Made by a program: the position numbers and the translations under genes. Under the pieces are notes generated by a model. It had not been told where the DNA came from. It did no database searches and saw only the letters and a list, made by a program, of their open reading frames with translations. From Kaistia granuli DSM 23481 (GTDB lineage Bacteria; Pseudomonadota; Alphaproteobacteria; Rhizobiales; Kaistiaceae): DNA of 64,000 bases. Of the stretch, positions 26,538 to 35,780 are shown piece by piece. The DNA lies in assembly GCF_000380505.1 (NCBI RefSeq), contig NZ_AQYH01000006.1:62001-126000 (forward strand). Reading direction: 5' to 3'. Within the stretch, counting starts at the first letter, position 1; the number at the start of each line of letters is the position of its first letter.

Positions 26538-27962
26538 ATGGCCGATGAACAACTTTCCATTCTCGCGCGCGCCGGCCTCGACCGCGACGCGACCCGAAGC
26601 GTTGTCGCCGAAGCCCTCTCCGGCGCCGACGACGGCGAGCTCTATCTCGAATATGCGCAGTCGGAAGGCCTCGTCTTCGACAATGGCCGGCTCTCCGGCG
26701 CCAGCTTCGACACCCGCCAGGGCTTCGGCCTGCGCGCCGTCGCGGGAGAAGCCGTCGGCTATGCCCATGCCGGCGAGGTGTCGCTCGATGCCATCCGCCG
26801 GGCAGGCGAAGCCGTTGCCTCGGTCAAGCGCGGCCATACCGGCACGCTTGCCGAGCCGCCCCAGGGCACCAACCGCATCCTCTACACCGACGAGAACCCG
26901 CTCGGCAGCCCGAGCTTCGCCGACAAGGTGAAGCTGCTGGAGGCGATCGACGCCTATGCGCGGGCGAAGGACCAGCGCGTCCGCCAGGTCAGCGCGTCGC
27001 TCGCCGGTTCCTGGCAGGTGATCGAGATCCTCCGTCCTGACGGCACCTATCGGCGCGACGTGCGGCCGATGGTGCGCGTCAGCGTCTCGATCATCGCTGG
27101 CGAGGGTGACCGCCAGGAGCAGGGTTCCTACGGCATGGGCGGCCGCGAAGGTTTCGGCCAGTTCGTCACCACCGATCGCTGGCACCTCGCCGTCGACGAG
27201 GCGCTGCGCCAGGCGCTGGTCAATCTGGAAGCGGTCCCCGCCCCGGCCGGCACCTTCGACGTCGTGCTCGGCCCCGGCTGGCCGGGCGTCATGCTGCACG
27301 AGGCGGTCGGCCATGGCCTCGAGGGCGACTTCAACCGCCGCGGCGAGAGCGCCTTCGCCGGACTGATGGGCCAGCAGGTGGCAGCCAAGGGCGTCACCGT
27401 CATCGACGACGGCTCGATCATGGACCGGCGCGGTTCGCTCTCCTTCGACGACGAGGGCACGCCAACCCAGGCGACGACGCTGATCGAGGACGGCATCCTC
27501 GTCGGCTACATGCAGGACCGCCAGAACGCCCGCCTGATGGGCATGCAGCCGACCGGCAACGGAAGGCGGCAGTCCTATGCGCATGTGCCGATGCCGCGCA
27601 TGACCAATACGATCATGAAGAGCGGCAAGGACGATCCGGCCGAGATCCTCGCCTCGGTCAAGAAGGGCCTCTACATGGTCTCGTTCGGCGGCGGCCAGGT
27701 CGACATCACGAGCGGCAAGTTCGTGTTCTCCTGTACCGAAGGCTACATGATCGAGGACGGCAAGATCGGCGCGCCGGTGAAGGGCGCCATGCTGATCGGC
27801 AACGGGCCGGAAGCGATGAAGCGCGTCTCGATGGTCGGCAACGACATGGCGCTCGACCTCGGCATCGGCACCTGCGGCAAGAGCGGCCAGGGCGTGCCGG
27901 TCGGCGTCGGCCAGCCGACCATCCGCATCGACCAGATTACCGTCGGCGGCACGTCCGCCTGA
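26538..27962 (+). CDS. tldD: Metalloprotease TldD
   Basis: A 474-aa TldD, which with TldE/PmbA processes modified peptides and helps degrade CcdA-like antitoxins. The zinc motif is HEAVGHGLEGD and the surrounding region (GPGWPGVMLHEAVGHGLE) and the C-terminal FVFSCTEGYMIEDGKIG and ALDLGIGTCGKSGQGVPVG are family-specific. The start is ATG 26538 (MADEQLSILARAG), with CGGAG about 7 bp upstream. In many relatives tldD lies beside ctaC; here about 3.5 kb of genes separate them. No tldE is in the window. Confidence 0.96.
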   Translation: MADEQLSILARAGLDRDATRSVVAEALSGADDGELYLEYAQSEGLVFDNGRLSGASFDTRQGFGLRAVAGEAVGYAHAGEVSLDAIRRAGEAVASVKRGHTGTLAEPPQGTNRILYTDENPLGSPSFADKVKLLEAIDAYARAKDQRVRQVSASLAGSWQVIEILRPDGTYRRDVRPMVRVSVSIIAGEGDRQEQGSYGMGGREGFGQFVTTDRWHLAVDEALRQALVNLEAVPAPAGTFDVVLGPGWPGVMLHEAVGHGLEGDFNRRGESAFAGLMGQQVAAKGVTVIDDGSIMDRRGSLSFDDEGTPTQATTLIEDGILVGYMQDRQNARLMGMQPTGNGRRQSYAHVPMPRMTNTIMKSGKDDPAEILASVKKGLYMVSFGGGQVDITSGKFVFSCTEGYMIEDGKIGAPVKGAMLIGNGPEAMKRVSMVGNDMALDLGIGTCGKSGQGVPVGVGQPTIRIDQITVGGTSA

Positions 27963-27985
27963 GTCTCAGCCTCGTCGCGAACGCC

Positions 27986-28588
27986 TCACGGATAGAGGCG
28001 TTCGCGGCTCCATTCGCCGTCGCCCGGCGTCGCACGGCGGAACACCACCCGGTCATGCAGGCGGAAGGCGCCGTCCTTCCAGAACTCGATCTGGGTCGGC
28101 GTGATGCGGAAGCCCGACCAATGCGCCGGGCGCGGGATCTCGCCGATGGCGTATTTCGCCGCGAAGCTCGCCACCGACTTCTCCAGCGCGAATCGCGATT
28201 CGAGCGGCTGCGACTGCTTCGACGCCCAGGCGCCGAGCCGGCTGTGCCGGGCGCGGGTGGCGAAATAGGCATCGGCCTCCCCCGCCGTCACCTGTTCGAC
28301 CGGGCCGCGCACGCGGACCTGCCGGCGCAGGCTCTTCCAATGGAACAGCACCGCCGCCTTGGGGGTCGCCAGCAGCTCCTGCCCCTTGGCGCTGCCATAG
28401 TTCGTGTAGAAGACGATCCCCCGCTCGTCGAAATCCTTCATCAGGACCATGCGCACATCCGGCAGCCCGTCAGGGTCGACGGTCGCCAGCGCCATGCCGT
28501 TCGGATCGTTCGGTTCCGAAGCCTCCGCCTCCAGCAGCCAGGCTGCGAAAAGGGCAAAGGGATCGGTCGCGGCTGTGAAGTCACTCAT
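27986..28588 (-). CDS. pdxH: Pyridoxamine 5'-phosphate oxidase
   Basis: FMN enzyme (200 aa) that makes pyridoxal 5'-phosphate. Seen are [39 protein letters not shown] and the C-terminal PdxH dimerisation segment ending [10 protein letters not shown]. It is convergent with tldD and divergent from a lipoprotein gene. In relatives pdxH often sits close to the dnaJ-like gene found at 29278, which is also the case here. Confidence 0.96.
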   Translation of the reverse strand: MSDFTAATDPFALFAAWLLEAEASEPNDPNGMALATVDPDGLPDVRMVLMKDFDERGIVFYTNYGSAKGQELLATPKAAVLFHWKSLRRQVRVRGPVEQVTAGEADAYFATRARHSRLGAWASKQSQPLESRFALEKSVASFAAKYAIGEIPRPAHWSGFRITPTQIEFWKDGAFRLHDRVVFRRATPGDGEWSRERLYP

Positions 28589-28718
28589 CCTTAATCATCT
28601 TTTCCGATGCTGCGATCCGCAGGGCGTCCGCTGGGGGGTCATTCGTGCTGCTACGGGACAGACATATATCGACCGGACGGCACATGACCAGACAAGACGG
28701 GATCAAGCAGGAATGCGG

Positions 28719-29165
28719 ATGATTGGCGGCCTCCGCCCGATTCTGCTGATTGCCGGATGCGGCCTCGCCGGATGCAGCCTGATGCCGGGCGGTCCGGAAT
28801 CCGACATCGATCCGATGACGACCGCCTCGATCGCGCCGGCCAAGCCGACGCCGCCGACCCGCTCGGTCGTCGAAGCCGTCGCCCCGTCCGACTGGGAGCA
28901 CATCCGCCTGACGGCCTCGACCTTCATCCCGGGCTCGGCCAATGGCGATATCATCGACTGGACCAATCCGGATACCGGCTCGAACGGCACGCTGTCGCCG
29001 GTTCGCGTCGCCCGCGACGAGCCGGACGGCCGCAACTGCCGGCCCTTCTCGCTGACGGTCAGCGACGTGCGCGGCATTCGCCGCTACAAGGGCGACGCCT
29101 GCCGCGCGCCGGACGGCATGTGGCAGCTCTTCGAGGTCGTTCCCGAAGACAGCGCACTTCTCTAG
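28719..29165 (+). CDS. RT0821/Lpp0805-type surface lipoprotein
   Basis: A 148-aa lipoprotein with signal sequence and lipobox LAGC (MIGGLRPILLIAGCGLAGCS). The C-terminal segment GRNCRPFSLTV...YKGDACRAPDGMWQLFEV resembles the 17-kDa surface antigen (RT0821/Lpp0805) family. I prefer ATG 28719, with AGGA 6 bp upstream, over the in-frame ATG 28713. It lies 113 bp before the dnaJ-like gene. Confidence 0.78.
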   Translation: MIGGLRPILLIAGCGLAGCSLMPGGPESDIDPMTTASIAPAKPTPPTRSVVEAVAPSDWEHIRLTASTFIPGSANGDIIDWTNPDTGSNGTLSPVRVARDEPDGRNCRPFSLTVSDVRGIRRYKGDACRAPDGMWQLFEVVPEDSALL

Positions 29166-29277
29166 AGTTCAAACGATTCGAGGCGATTGGAATCAATTCC
29201 TAGCCTCCCTATGTTATGGAGAGTTCCGGTGCCGCATGGCGGGCCGGGATGAATCCTGCCCTTAGAGGGGGTTTCCC

Positions 29278-30276
29278 ATGCGTGATCCATATCAGGTGCT
29301 CGGCGTCGACAAGAAGGCGACCGCGGCCGAGGTGAAGAAGGCGTTCCGCCGTCTCGCCAAAAAGCATCATCCCGACCAGAATCAGGATGACCCGAAGGCC
29401 CAGGAGAAGTTCTCCGAGATCAATTCGGCCTATGAGATTCTCAGCGACGAGGAAAAGCGCGGCCAGTTCGACCGCGGCGAAATCGACGCGGAAGGCAAAC
29501 CCAAGTTCCAGGGGTTCGAGGGCTATTCAGGCTTCGATCCGCGCGCCGCGTCCAGTTCCGGCGCCCGCAGCTTCCGCTGGTCCTCTAGCGGCGGCGGCAA
29601 TGGCGGTGCCGACGACATCCTCAACGACCTGTTCGGCTTCGGCGGCAGCCAGGGCGGCGGTTTCAGCGGCTTCGGCGGCCAGACCGGCGGCTTCGGCGGC
29701 GCCTCCGGCGGCGCGCGTGCTTCGGCCCAGTCGCGCAGTCGCGGCGAGGACGTCTCCGCCACCGTCGCCGTGACGCTGGAGCAGATCGTCCGCGAGGAGA
29801 AGGTCCGCGTCGAACTGCCGACGGGCCGGACGCTCGAGATCTCGATTCCGGCCGGCACGCGGCCCGGCCGCGTGATCCGCCTGCGCGGCCAGGGCTGGGC
29901 GAGCCCGACCGGAGGCCCGTCCGGCGACGCGCTGGTCACGGTCGAGTTCGTGCCGCATCCGCTGTTCAAGGTCGACGGCGATGCGCTGCGTCTCGACCTG
30001 CCCGTCACGCTCGACGAAGCCGTGCTCGGCGCCCGCGTCCGCGTGCCGACATTGACCGGCTCCGGCACGATGACCATCCCCGCCCGTTCCGACGGCGGCC
30101 GCGTCATGCGCCTGAAGGGCAAGGGGCTACCGACCAGCGTCGGCGGTCATGGCGATCTGCTGGTCGCGCTGAAGATCGTCCTGCCCGACACGGTCGATCC
30201 GGAATTCGAGGCGATGATGCAGCGCTGGCGCGATACGAACTTCTATTCGGCGCGCGGGCCGGAGTTCGAAGGCTAA
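29278..30276 (+). CDS. DnaJ C-terminal domain co-chaperone (CbpA-like)
   Basis: A 332-aa J-domain protein. The J domain covers residues 1-68 with HPD at 31-33. A Gly/Phe/Ser-rich linker (about 85-150) follows, and then the two beta-barrel DnaJ C-terminal substrate-binding domains. There is no zinc-finger CxxCxGxG repeat, so it is CbpA-like, not DnaJ itself. It would stimulate DnaK ATPase. Its TAA overlaps the stop of convergent tsaC in a CTAA junction. Confidence 0.93.
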   Translation: MRDPYQVLGVDKKATAAEVKKAFRRLAKKHHPDQNQDDPKAQEKFSEINSAYEILSDEEKRGQFDRGEIDAEGKPKFQGFEGYSGFDPRAASSSGARSFRWSSSGGGNGGADDILNDLFGFGGSQGGGFSGFGGQTGGFGGASGGARASAQSRSRGEDVSATVAVTLEQIVREEKVRVELPTGRTLEISIPAGTRPGRVIRLRGQGWASPTGGPSGDALVTVEFVPHPLFKVDGDALRLDLPVTLDEAVLGARVRVPTLTGSGTMTIPARSDGGRVMRLKGKGLPTSVGGHGDLLVALKIVLPDTVDPEFEAMMQRWRDTNFYSARGPEFEG

Positions 30277-31262
30277 GCCGGTCGCGGCGCCGCCGCGCGC
30301 CGCAGCCGGTCGACGATCGCTTCGCCGAGGCCCTTGGCAGGGATCGGCGCCACGGCGATCGTCGCCGCCTTGCCGTCCAGCTCGCGGAGCGCCGAGAACA
30401 GGCGTGCGGCAGCTTCGATCAGGTCACCGCGCGGGCTCAGATTGATGACGGCTGACGCCAACTCGGCATGGCGGGGAAGCGTCGGTCCGAAGGCGATCAG
30501 CGCCTCTCCGGCCAGAACCTCCACCGCATCGAGCCGCACCATCGCGCCCGGCGCATAATGCGAGACCAGTTGTCCCGGCGCCGTCGGCGCCTCGGGATCA
30601 TCCAGCTCGACCCGCTCCACCGGCATTCCGGCGACCGCCTCGATGCTTTCGCGTGGCAGCCCCCCTGCCCGAAGCAATGCCAGTCCTGTGGGAGTCGCGG
30701 CGAGAATGGTCGATTCGACGCCGACATGGCTTGGCCCGGCATCGAGCACGATCGCTACCCGCCTGCCGAGATCGGCCGCGACATGGCCGGCCGTGGTGGC
30801 GCTGACATGGCCGGACCGGTTGGCGCTCGGGGCGGCGAGCGGGCGGCCAAAAGCCTTGAGCAGGGCCTGGGCGGCCGGATGCGAGGGCATCCGCACAGCC
30901 AGCGTGTCGAGCCCGGCGGTGGCGAGGTCGGAAATGCCGGCGTCTGGGCGCTTCGGCAGCACCAGCGTCAGCGGGCCCGGCCAGAACGCCTCGGCAAGAC
31001 GGCGCGAGACGGCGTCGAACACGACAAGCCGTTCCGCCGCGGCGAGGTCAGCGACATGGGCGATCAGCGGATTGAAGCTCGGTCGCCCCTTGGCGGCATA
31101 GATCCGCGCGACCGCCTCGCCATTGGTGGCATCCGCCGCCAGACCGTAGACGGTCTCGGTCGGCATGCCGACGATCTCGCCCGCCTCCAGCGCCGCGACG
31201 GCGTCCTTCAGCGCGTCGACATCGTCGGCGGGGCGAATATTGGAGGGTTTGTGAGCGGCCAA
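30273..31262 (-). CDS. L-threonylcarbamoyladenylate synthase (Sua5/YrdC type)
   Basis: Makes threonylcarbamoyl-AMP for the t6A37 modification of ANN-decoding tRNAs. At 329 aa it is the long Sua5 form: an N-terminal YrdC domain (about 15-205, with [31 protein letters not shown] and [12 protein letters not shown]) and a C-terminal Sua5 domain (about 230-325). [15 protein letters not shown] is another signature. It is divergent from the crotonase gene. Confidence 0.94.
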   Translation of the reverse strand: MAAHKPSNIRPADDVDALKDAVAALEAGEIVGMPTETVYGLAADATNGEAVARIYAAKGRPSFNPLIAHVADLAAAERLVVFDAVSRRLAEAFWPGPLTLVLPKRPDAGISDLATAGLDTLAVRMPSHPAAQALLKAFGRPLAAPSANRSGHVSATTAGHVAADLGRRVAIVLDAGPSHVGVESTILAATPTGLALLRAGGLPRESIEAVAGMPVERVELDDPEAPTAPGQLVSHYAPGAMVRLDAVEVLAGEALIAFGPTLPRHAELASAVINLSPRGDLIEAAARLFSALRELDGKAATIAVAPIPAKGLGEAIVDRLRRAAAPRPA

Positions 31263-31459
31263 GCCAATCTCCCGGAAACGTCTGGAGCGCGAGACGCCAG
31301 AAGGACCGACACGCCCCGCCAGTCAAGTCCCACCGCATGGCGCGGTCGGGGCCTGTGACGATTGGGCCTCTCAAAATTGCAATCAAATTCGTTCGGCTAC
31401 TTTACTTGAAGGCATCAGCGGTCCAATTCTCCTCCCTCCGTTGCAGGGACCGAAAGCGC

Positions 31460-32221
31460 ATGACCGATAGCATGAGTTTGCCGATCGCCATCGACTCGAA
31501 GGGCGGCATTACCGTCATTCGGATCGATCGACCGGAAACTCAGAATGCGCTGACGGCCGACATGCTGGCGGCCATTTCGGATGCGCTCGTCCGGGGCGAG
31601 CGCGACGGCCGCAACAAGGCGTTCGTCCTGCTCGGCGCGCCCGGTGTCTTCTCGATCGGCTACGACCTCCGCGAGCTTCTGAACTTCGCCGATAGTGGTC
31701 GGCTGGATGAAAGCATCGTCCGTTTCCTGAAGACCATAGCGACGATCGAAAAGCCCCTGATCGCCGCCGTCGACGGCCTGGCGCTCGGCATGGGCGCCAA
31801 CATCCTCTTCCATTGCGACTATGTCGTCGCGAGCGAATGGTCGGCGTTCGAATCGACCTGCGTCGAGCTGGGCCTGATACCGAGCGGCGCCGCGACACTG
31901 CTCGCGCCCCGCGCGATGGGGGCGCAGCGGGCGTTCGAATTCCTCGTGCTCGGCGAACGCTTCGACGTCGAGCGCGCCTATCACGCCGGCCTGGTCAACC
32001 GTGTCGTCGCCGCCCACGACGTGGAAAGGGAAGCGATCGCCATCGCGAAGAGCCTGACCAGCCGTTCCATGGAGACCGCCGGCCTGACCCGCCGGCTGAT
32101 GCGCGGCGACCGGCGCGACGTGCTCGCCCGCATCGATCAGGAAATCGTGCATATTCTCGACCGGCTGCGCTCGCCCCTCGCACGCGACAAGCTGGTCGCC
32201 TACATGCGCAAGGCGCACTGA
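31460..32221 (+). CDS. Enoyl-CoA hydratase/isomerase family protein
   Basis: A 253-aa crotonase-fold protein. IRIDRPETQNALTADMLAAI, FSIGYDLREL (first oxyanion-hole segment), KPLIAAVDGLALGMGANILF (second oxyanion-hole segment) and VELGLIPSGAATLL are visible. A precise reaction cannot be assigned. I start it at ATG 31460; an ATG four codons later is possible. It lies 73 bp before the HDAC-family gene on the same strand. Confidence 0.87.
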   Translation: MTDSMSLPIAIDSKGGITVIRIDRPETQNALTADMLAAISDALVRGERDGRNKAFVLLGAPGVFSIGYDLRELLNFADSGRLDESIVRFLKTIATIEKPLIAAVDGLALGMGANILFHCDYVVASEWSAFESTCVELGLIPSGAATLLAPRAMGAQRAFEFLVLGERFDVERAYHAGLVNRVVAAHDVEREAIAIAKSLTSRSMETAGLTRRLMRGDRRDVLARIDQEIVHILDRLRSPLARDKLVAYMRKAH

Positions 32222-32294
32222 GCGGCCGCTCGACGCCGAGGGCATGGCCTGCGGCGATCCGATGGGCGGATCAACCGACGACCGGGGACCCAAC

Positions 32295-33224
32295 ATGGCG
32301 ACGCTGCTGATCCATCATCCGGTATTCGCCGAGCACCTCGTGCCGTTCGGCCATCCCGAACGGCCCGAGCGCATCCGCGCCGTCGAGGCGGTGCTGGCGG
32401 AGGACCGCTTCGCCGCGCTGATCCGCGAAGAGGCCCGGATGGCGGATGTCGAGATGATCCTGCTCTGCCATCCGCGATCCCATCTCGACGCCATGCGCCA
32501 CTACAGCCCCTCCGAGAGCATGATCCGCGTCGACGCCGATACGACGATGTCGTCGAAGACCCTGGAGGCGGCGCTGATCGCCGTCGGCGGCGCCTGCCAG
32601 GCGGTCGACGCCGTGATGGACGGCGACGCGCAAAACGCCTTCTGCGCCATGCGGCCGCCCGGTCACCACGCCGAACCCGACCGCGCCATGGGCTTCTGCT
32701 TCTTCAACCAGGCCGCGATCGCCGCCCGCCACGCCCAGCGCGGCCACGGCATCGAGCGCGTAGCGATCGTCGACTGGGACGTGCATCACGGCAATGGCAC
32801 GCAGGCGATCTTCTGGGACGATCCGTCCGTGCTCTACGCCTCGGTCCACCAGATGCCGCTGTATCCGGGAACGGGGGCGGCCAGCGAGATCGGCGCCGGC
32901 AACATCGTCAATGCGCCGCTGCCGCCCGGCGCCGGCAGCGCCGAATTCCGCCATGCCTTCGAGAGCCGCATCCTGCCGGCGCTGGACGCCTTCCAGCCGG
33001 AACTGCTCATCCTTTCAGCCGGCTTCGACGCCCACCACCGCGATCCGCTCGGCGAGCTGATGCTCGACGAGGCGGATTTCGCCTGGGCGACCGATCGGCT
33101 GATGGAAAGCGCGGCCGGGCCAGCGCTGGGCCGGATCGTCAGCATCCTCGAAGGCGGCTACGATCTGAAGGCGCTCGCTGCATCGACCGCCGTCCATGTC
33201 GAAAGGCTGATGCGGGCCGGCTGA
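32295..33224 (+). CDS. Histone deacetylase family protein
   Basis: A 309-aa zinc amidohydrolase of the HDAC/acetylpolyamine amidohydrolase superfamily. Catalytic and zinc-binding segments are RPPGHHAEPDRAMGFCFFN, IVDWDVHHGNGTQ and ILSAGFDAHHRDPLG, with ILEGGYDL near the end. The substrate in bacteria is uncertain (acetylated polyamines or proteins). The start is ATG 32295. In many Hyphomicrobiales this gene directly precedes xseB, as here. Confidence 0.93.
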   Translation: MATLLIHHPVFAEHLVPFGHPERPERIRAVEAVLAEDRFAALIREEARMADVEMILLCHPRSHLDAMRHYSPSESMIRVDADTTMSSKTLEAALIAVGGACQAVDAVMDGDAQNAFCAMRPPGHHAEPDRAMGFCFFNQAAIAARHAQRGHGIERVAIVDWDVHHGNGTQAIFWDDPSVLYASVHQMPLYPGTGAASEIGAGNIVNAPLPPGAGSAEFRHAFESRILPALDAFQPELLILSAGFDAHHRDPLGELMLDEADFAWATDRLMESAAGPALGRIVSILEGGYDLKALAASTAVHVERLMRAG

Positions 33225-33313
33225 CGGTGTCGCGGAAGGCCCCTGGGCCGGACGGCTTGCATCGCGCCGCCCGATGACCGAAAAGGTTCGCCGCACAATC
33301 CGGAGACCCGTTC

Positions 33314-33562
33314 ATGTCCGACGCCCAGACCGCCCTTGAGAGCCTCTCCTTCGAAAAGGCCCTGGCCGAGTTGGAGACCATTGTCGGCCATCTCGAGCGC
33401 GGCGACGTGCCGCTCGAGGAATCGATCAAGATCTATGAGCGCGGCGAAGCGCTGAAGAAGCACTGCGACGCGCTGCTGAAGCAGGCCGAGGCCAAGGTCG
33501 AGAAGATCCGCACCGGCGCCAACGGCCAGGCGACCGGCACCGAGCCGCTCGACCTCGACTAG
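33314..33562 (+). CDS. xseB: Exodeoxyribonuclease VII small subunit
   Basis: An 82-aa XseB, which multimerises with XseA to form the single-strand-specific exonuclease [31 protein letters not shown] and [19 protein letters not shown] are the conserved helical hairpin. It lies about 90 bp after the HDAC-family gene with GGAG upstream. The common Hyphomicrobiales order xseB-dxs is interrupted here by about 4 kb of other genes. Confidence 0.96.
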   Translation: MSDAQTALESLSFEKALAELETIVGHLERGDVPLEESIKIYERGEALKKHCDALLKQAEAKVEKIRTGANGQATGTEPLDLD

Positions 33563-33682
33563 CCCGGCGCGCCCCACGCCCGGCGGCGCGATCGTTGAAC
33601 AAGCCGTCGCCGGAACCGTGTCTATCGGTCAATACTGCACGCCTCCATTATCGGTGTCGCACCGCATGTGAAGGAGAGTGCC

Positions 33683-34612
33683 ATGAGCCGCCTGCCCGAT
33701 ATTGACCCGATCTTCGGCGACGCCGCCTCGAGCGATGCCATCGAGCTGGTCGTCGTGCCGCGTTCCGTCGACATTGGCGGCTTCGCCGTCAAGCGCGCCT
33801 TGCCGACCGCCAAGCGGCGCATGGTCGGGCCGTTCATCTTCCTCGACCAGATGGGCCCGGGCGACCTGCCCGTCGGCGAAGGCCTCGACGTGCGGCCGCA
33901 TCCGCATATCGGCCTCGCCACCGTGACCTATCTGTTCGACGGCGAGATCATCCACCGCGATTCGACCGGCGTCGAACAGGCGATCCGGCCGGGCGACGTC
34001 AACTGGATGACGGCCGGCCGCGGCATCGCCCATTCCGAGCGCTCCAGCCAGGAATTCCGCCAGAAGGCCAATGACCGCCGCATCGGCGGCCTGCAGACCT
34101 GGGTGGCGCTGCCCAAGGACCAGGAAGAGGTGGAACCGCTGTTCCACCATCACGGCCGGGGCGACCTGCCGGTCATCACCGGCGACGGCGTCGACCTCCG
34201 CCTGATCATCGGCTCCGCCTATGGCGAGACCTCGCCGGTCGAGACCTTCTCCGACACCATCTATGCCGATGTCGCGCTGCAGCCGGGCGGCAAGCTGCCG
34301 GTCGACACCCAGCACGAGGAACGGGCGATCTACATCTTCGAGGGCGAGATCGAAATCGCCGGTGACGTGTTCGAGGCCGGCCGGCTGCTGGTGCTGCGCC
34401 CCGGCGACCCGATCCTCGTCACGGCGCGTGCCGCCACCCGGTTGATGCTGGTCGGCGGCGCGCCGATGGACGGCCCGCGCCACATCTGGTGGAACTTCGT
34501 CTCCTCGTCGAAGGACCGCATCGAGCAGGCCAAGGCCGATTGGAAGGCGGGCCGTTTCCACAAGGTCTATGGCGACGAGAAGGAATTCATCCCGCTGCCC
34601 GAGGGGCCGTAG
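33683..34612 (+). CDS. Pirin family protein
   Basis: A 309-aa bicupin. The pirin metal site is visible in [19 protein letters not shown] and [10 protein letters not shown], and the C-terminal cupin holds [11 protein letters not shown] and [14 protein letters not shown]. Some pirins are quercetin dioxygenases and others act in regulation; the sequence does not decide. ATG 33683 has a strong AAGGAGAG site at 33671-33678. Confidence 0.92.
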   Translation: MSRLPDIDPIFGDAASSDAIELVVVPRSVDIGGFAVKRALPTAKRRMVGPFIFLDQMGPGDLPVGEGLDVRPHPHIGLATVTYLFDGEIIHRDSTGVEQAIRPGDVNWMTAGRGIAHSERSSQEFRQKANDRRIGGLQTWVALPKDQEEVEPLFHHHGRGDLPVITGDGVDLRLIIGSAYGETSPVETFSDTIYADVALQPGGKLPVDTQHEERAIYIFEGEIEIAGDVFEAGRLLVLRPGDPILVTARAATRLMLVGGAPMDGPRHIWWNFVSSSKDRIEQAKADWKAGRFHKVYGDEKEFIPLPEGP

Positions 34613-34668
34613 CTCAGAACCGTGAGCGGCCTGCCACTTTGGCCGGCTCGGCCTGGGGATGTCGGAAC

Positions 34669-35679
34669 TCAGACGAACACCGGCTCCTCGACCAGTTGCA
34701 CGCCGAATTTCGCCCGCACGCCGGCCTTGATCTCGCCGGCGAGCGCCGTGATCTCGGCGGCCGAGCCGCCACCGTGATTGACGAGAATGAGCGCGTGCTT
34801 GTCGTAGACGCCGACATGGCCGAGGCGGACGCCCTTGAAGCCGCTCTGCTCGACCAGCCAGGCGGCCGACAGCTTGATGCGACCGTCCGGCTGGAGATAG
34901 CCACCCAGCTTCGGGTAATCGGCCTTGAGCGCGTCATGCAGCGTCGCCGGCACGATCGGATTCTGGAAGAAGCTGCCGGCATTGCCGATCACGGCGGGGT
35001 CGGGAAGCTTGCGGCCGCGCACGGCGACGACCTCGTCGAACACCGCCTCGGGCCGGACGGCGGCGGCGGCGTTGAACGTCGCGGCGATGTCCGGATAGGT
35101 CAGCACCGGCTGCCACGGGCGCGGCAGGCGGAAGCGGACGCTGGTGACGACGTAACGACCGGGATGATGCTTGAAGACGCTGTCGCGATAGGCGAAAGCG
35201 CAATCCTCCCGGCCGAAGGCCACGAAGGAACCGGTCTCGGTATCGAAAGCGCGCAGCGTATCGAAGCGATCTGCCAGTTCGATGCCGTAGGCGCCGATGT
35301 TCTGCACCGGCGAGGCGCCGACCGTGCCGGGGATCAGCGCGAGGTTTTCCAGCCCCGGATAGCCTTCGGCAAGGGTCCAGCGGACGAAATCGTGCCAGAT
35401 CTCTCCGGCCGCGGCTTCGACCAGCCAGTGATCCGAATTCTCCTGCACCAGACGCCGGCCGGCGATCCGCATCAGCAGCGTCACTCCGTCGAAATCGGAA
35501 CTCAGCACGATGTTGCTGCCGCCGCCGATCAGCCGGCGCGGCAGGTGTTTCAGGCGCGGATCGGTTAGGGCCGACCGCAGGTCCTCCTCGGAGCGGACCA
35601 GGACCGCCAGGCGGCTGCGGGCGCTGAAGCCGAAGCTGTTGCAGTCGTCGAGCGGATAATCGGTCAGTATCTCGTGCAT
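34669..35679 (-). CDS. murB: UDP-N-acetylenolpyruvoylglucosamine reductase, type I
   Basis: FAD enzyme (336 aa) that reduces UDP-GlcNAc-enolpyruvate in peptidoglycan precursor synthesis. It is of the long E. coli type: LDDCNSFGFSARS, LIGGGSNIVLSSDFDG, GTVGASPVQNIGAYGIEL, the proton-donor segment VIGNAGSFFQNP and a C-terminal EEP. The Hyphomicrobiales enzyme of the dcw cluster is usually the shorter type II. No murC or ddl is nearby, so this may be a second or replacing copy. It is preceded on the same strand by a ClC channel gene. Confidence 0.93.
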   Translation of the reverse strand: MHEILTDYPLDDCNSFGFSARSRLAVLVRSEEDLRSALTDPRLKHLPRRLIGGGSNIVLSSDFDGVTLLMRIAGRRLVQENSDHWLVEAAAGEIWHDFVRWTLAEGYPGLENLALIPGTVGASPVQNIGAYGIELADRFDTLRAFDTETGSFVAFGREDCAFAYRDSVFKHHPGRYVVTSVRFRLPRPWQPVLTYPDIAATFNAAAAVRPEAVFDEVVAVRGRKLPDPAVIGNAGSFFQNPIVPATLHDALKADYPKLGGYLQPDGRIKLSAAWLVEQSGFKGVRLGHVGVYDKHALILVNHGGGSAAEITALAGEIKAGVRAKFGVQLVEEPVFV

Positions 35680-35780
35680 TGTCGTTCCGGGCAGAAGGCC
35701 AAGCCGTCGGGGCGGGAGTTCCTATGGCCGATCGCACCGCCCGTGTCGATCGTCGGCCGGGCGGCGCCCCCCGATGCGGC

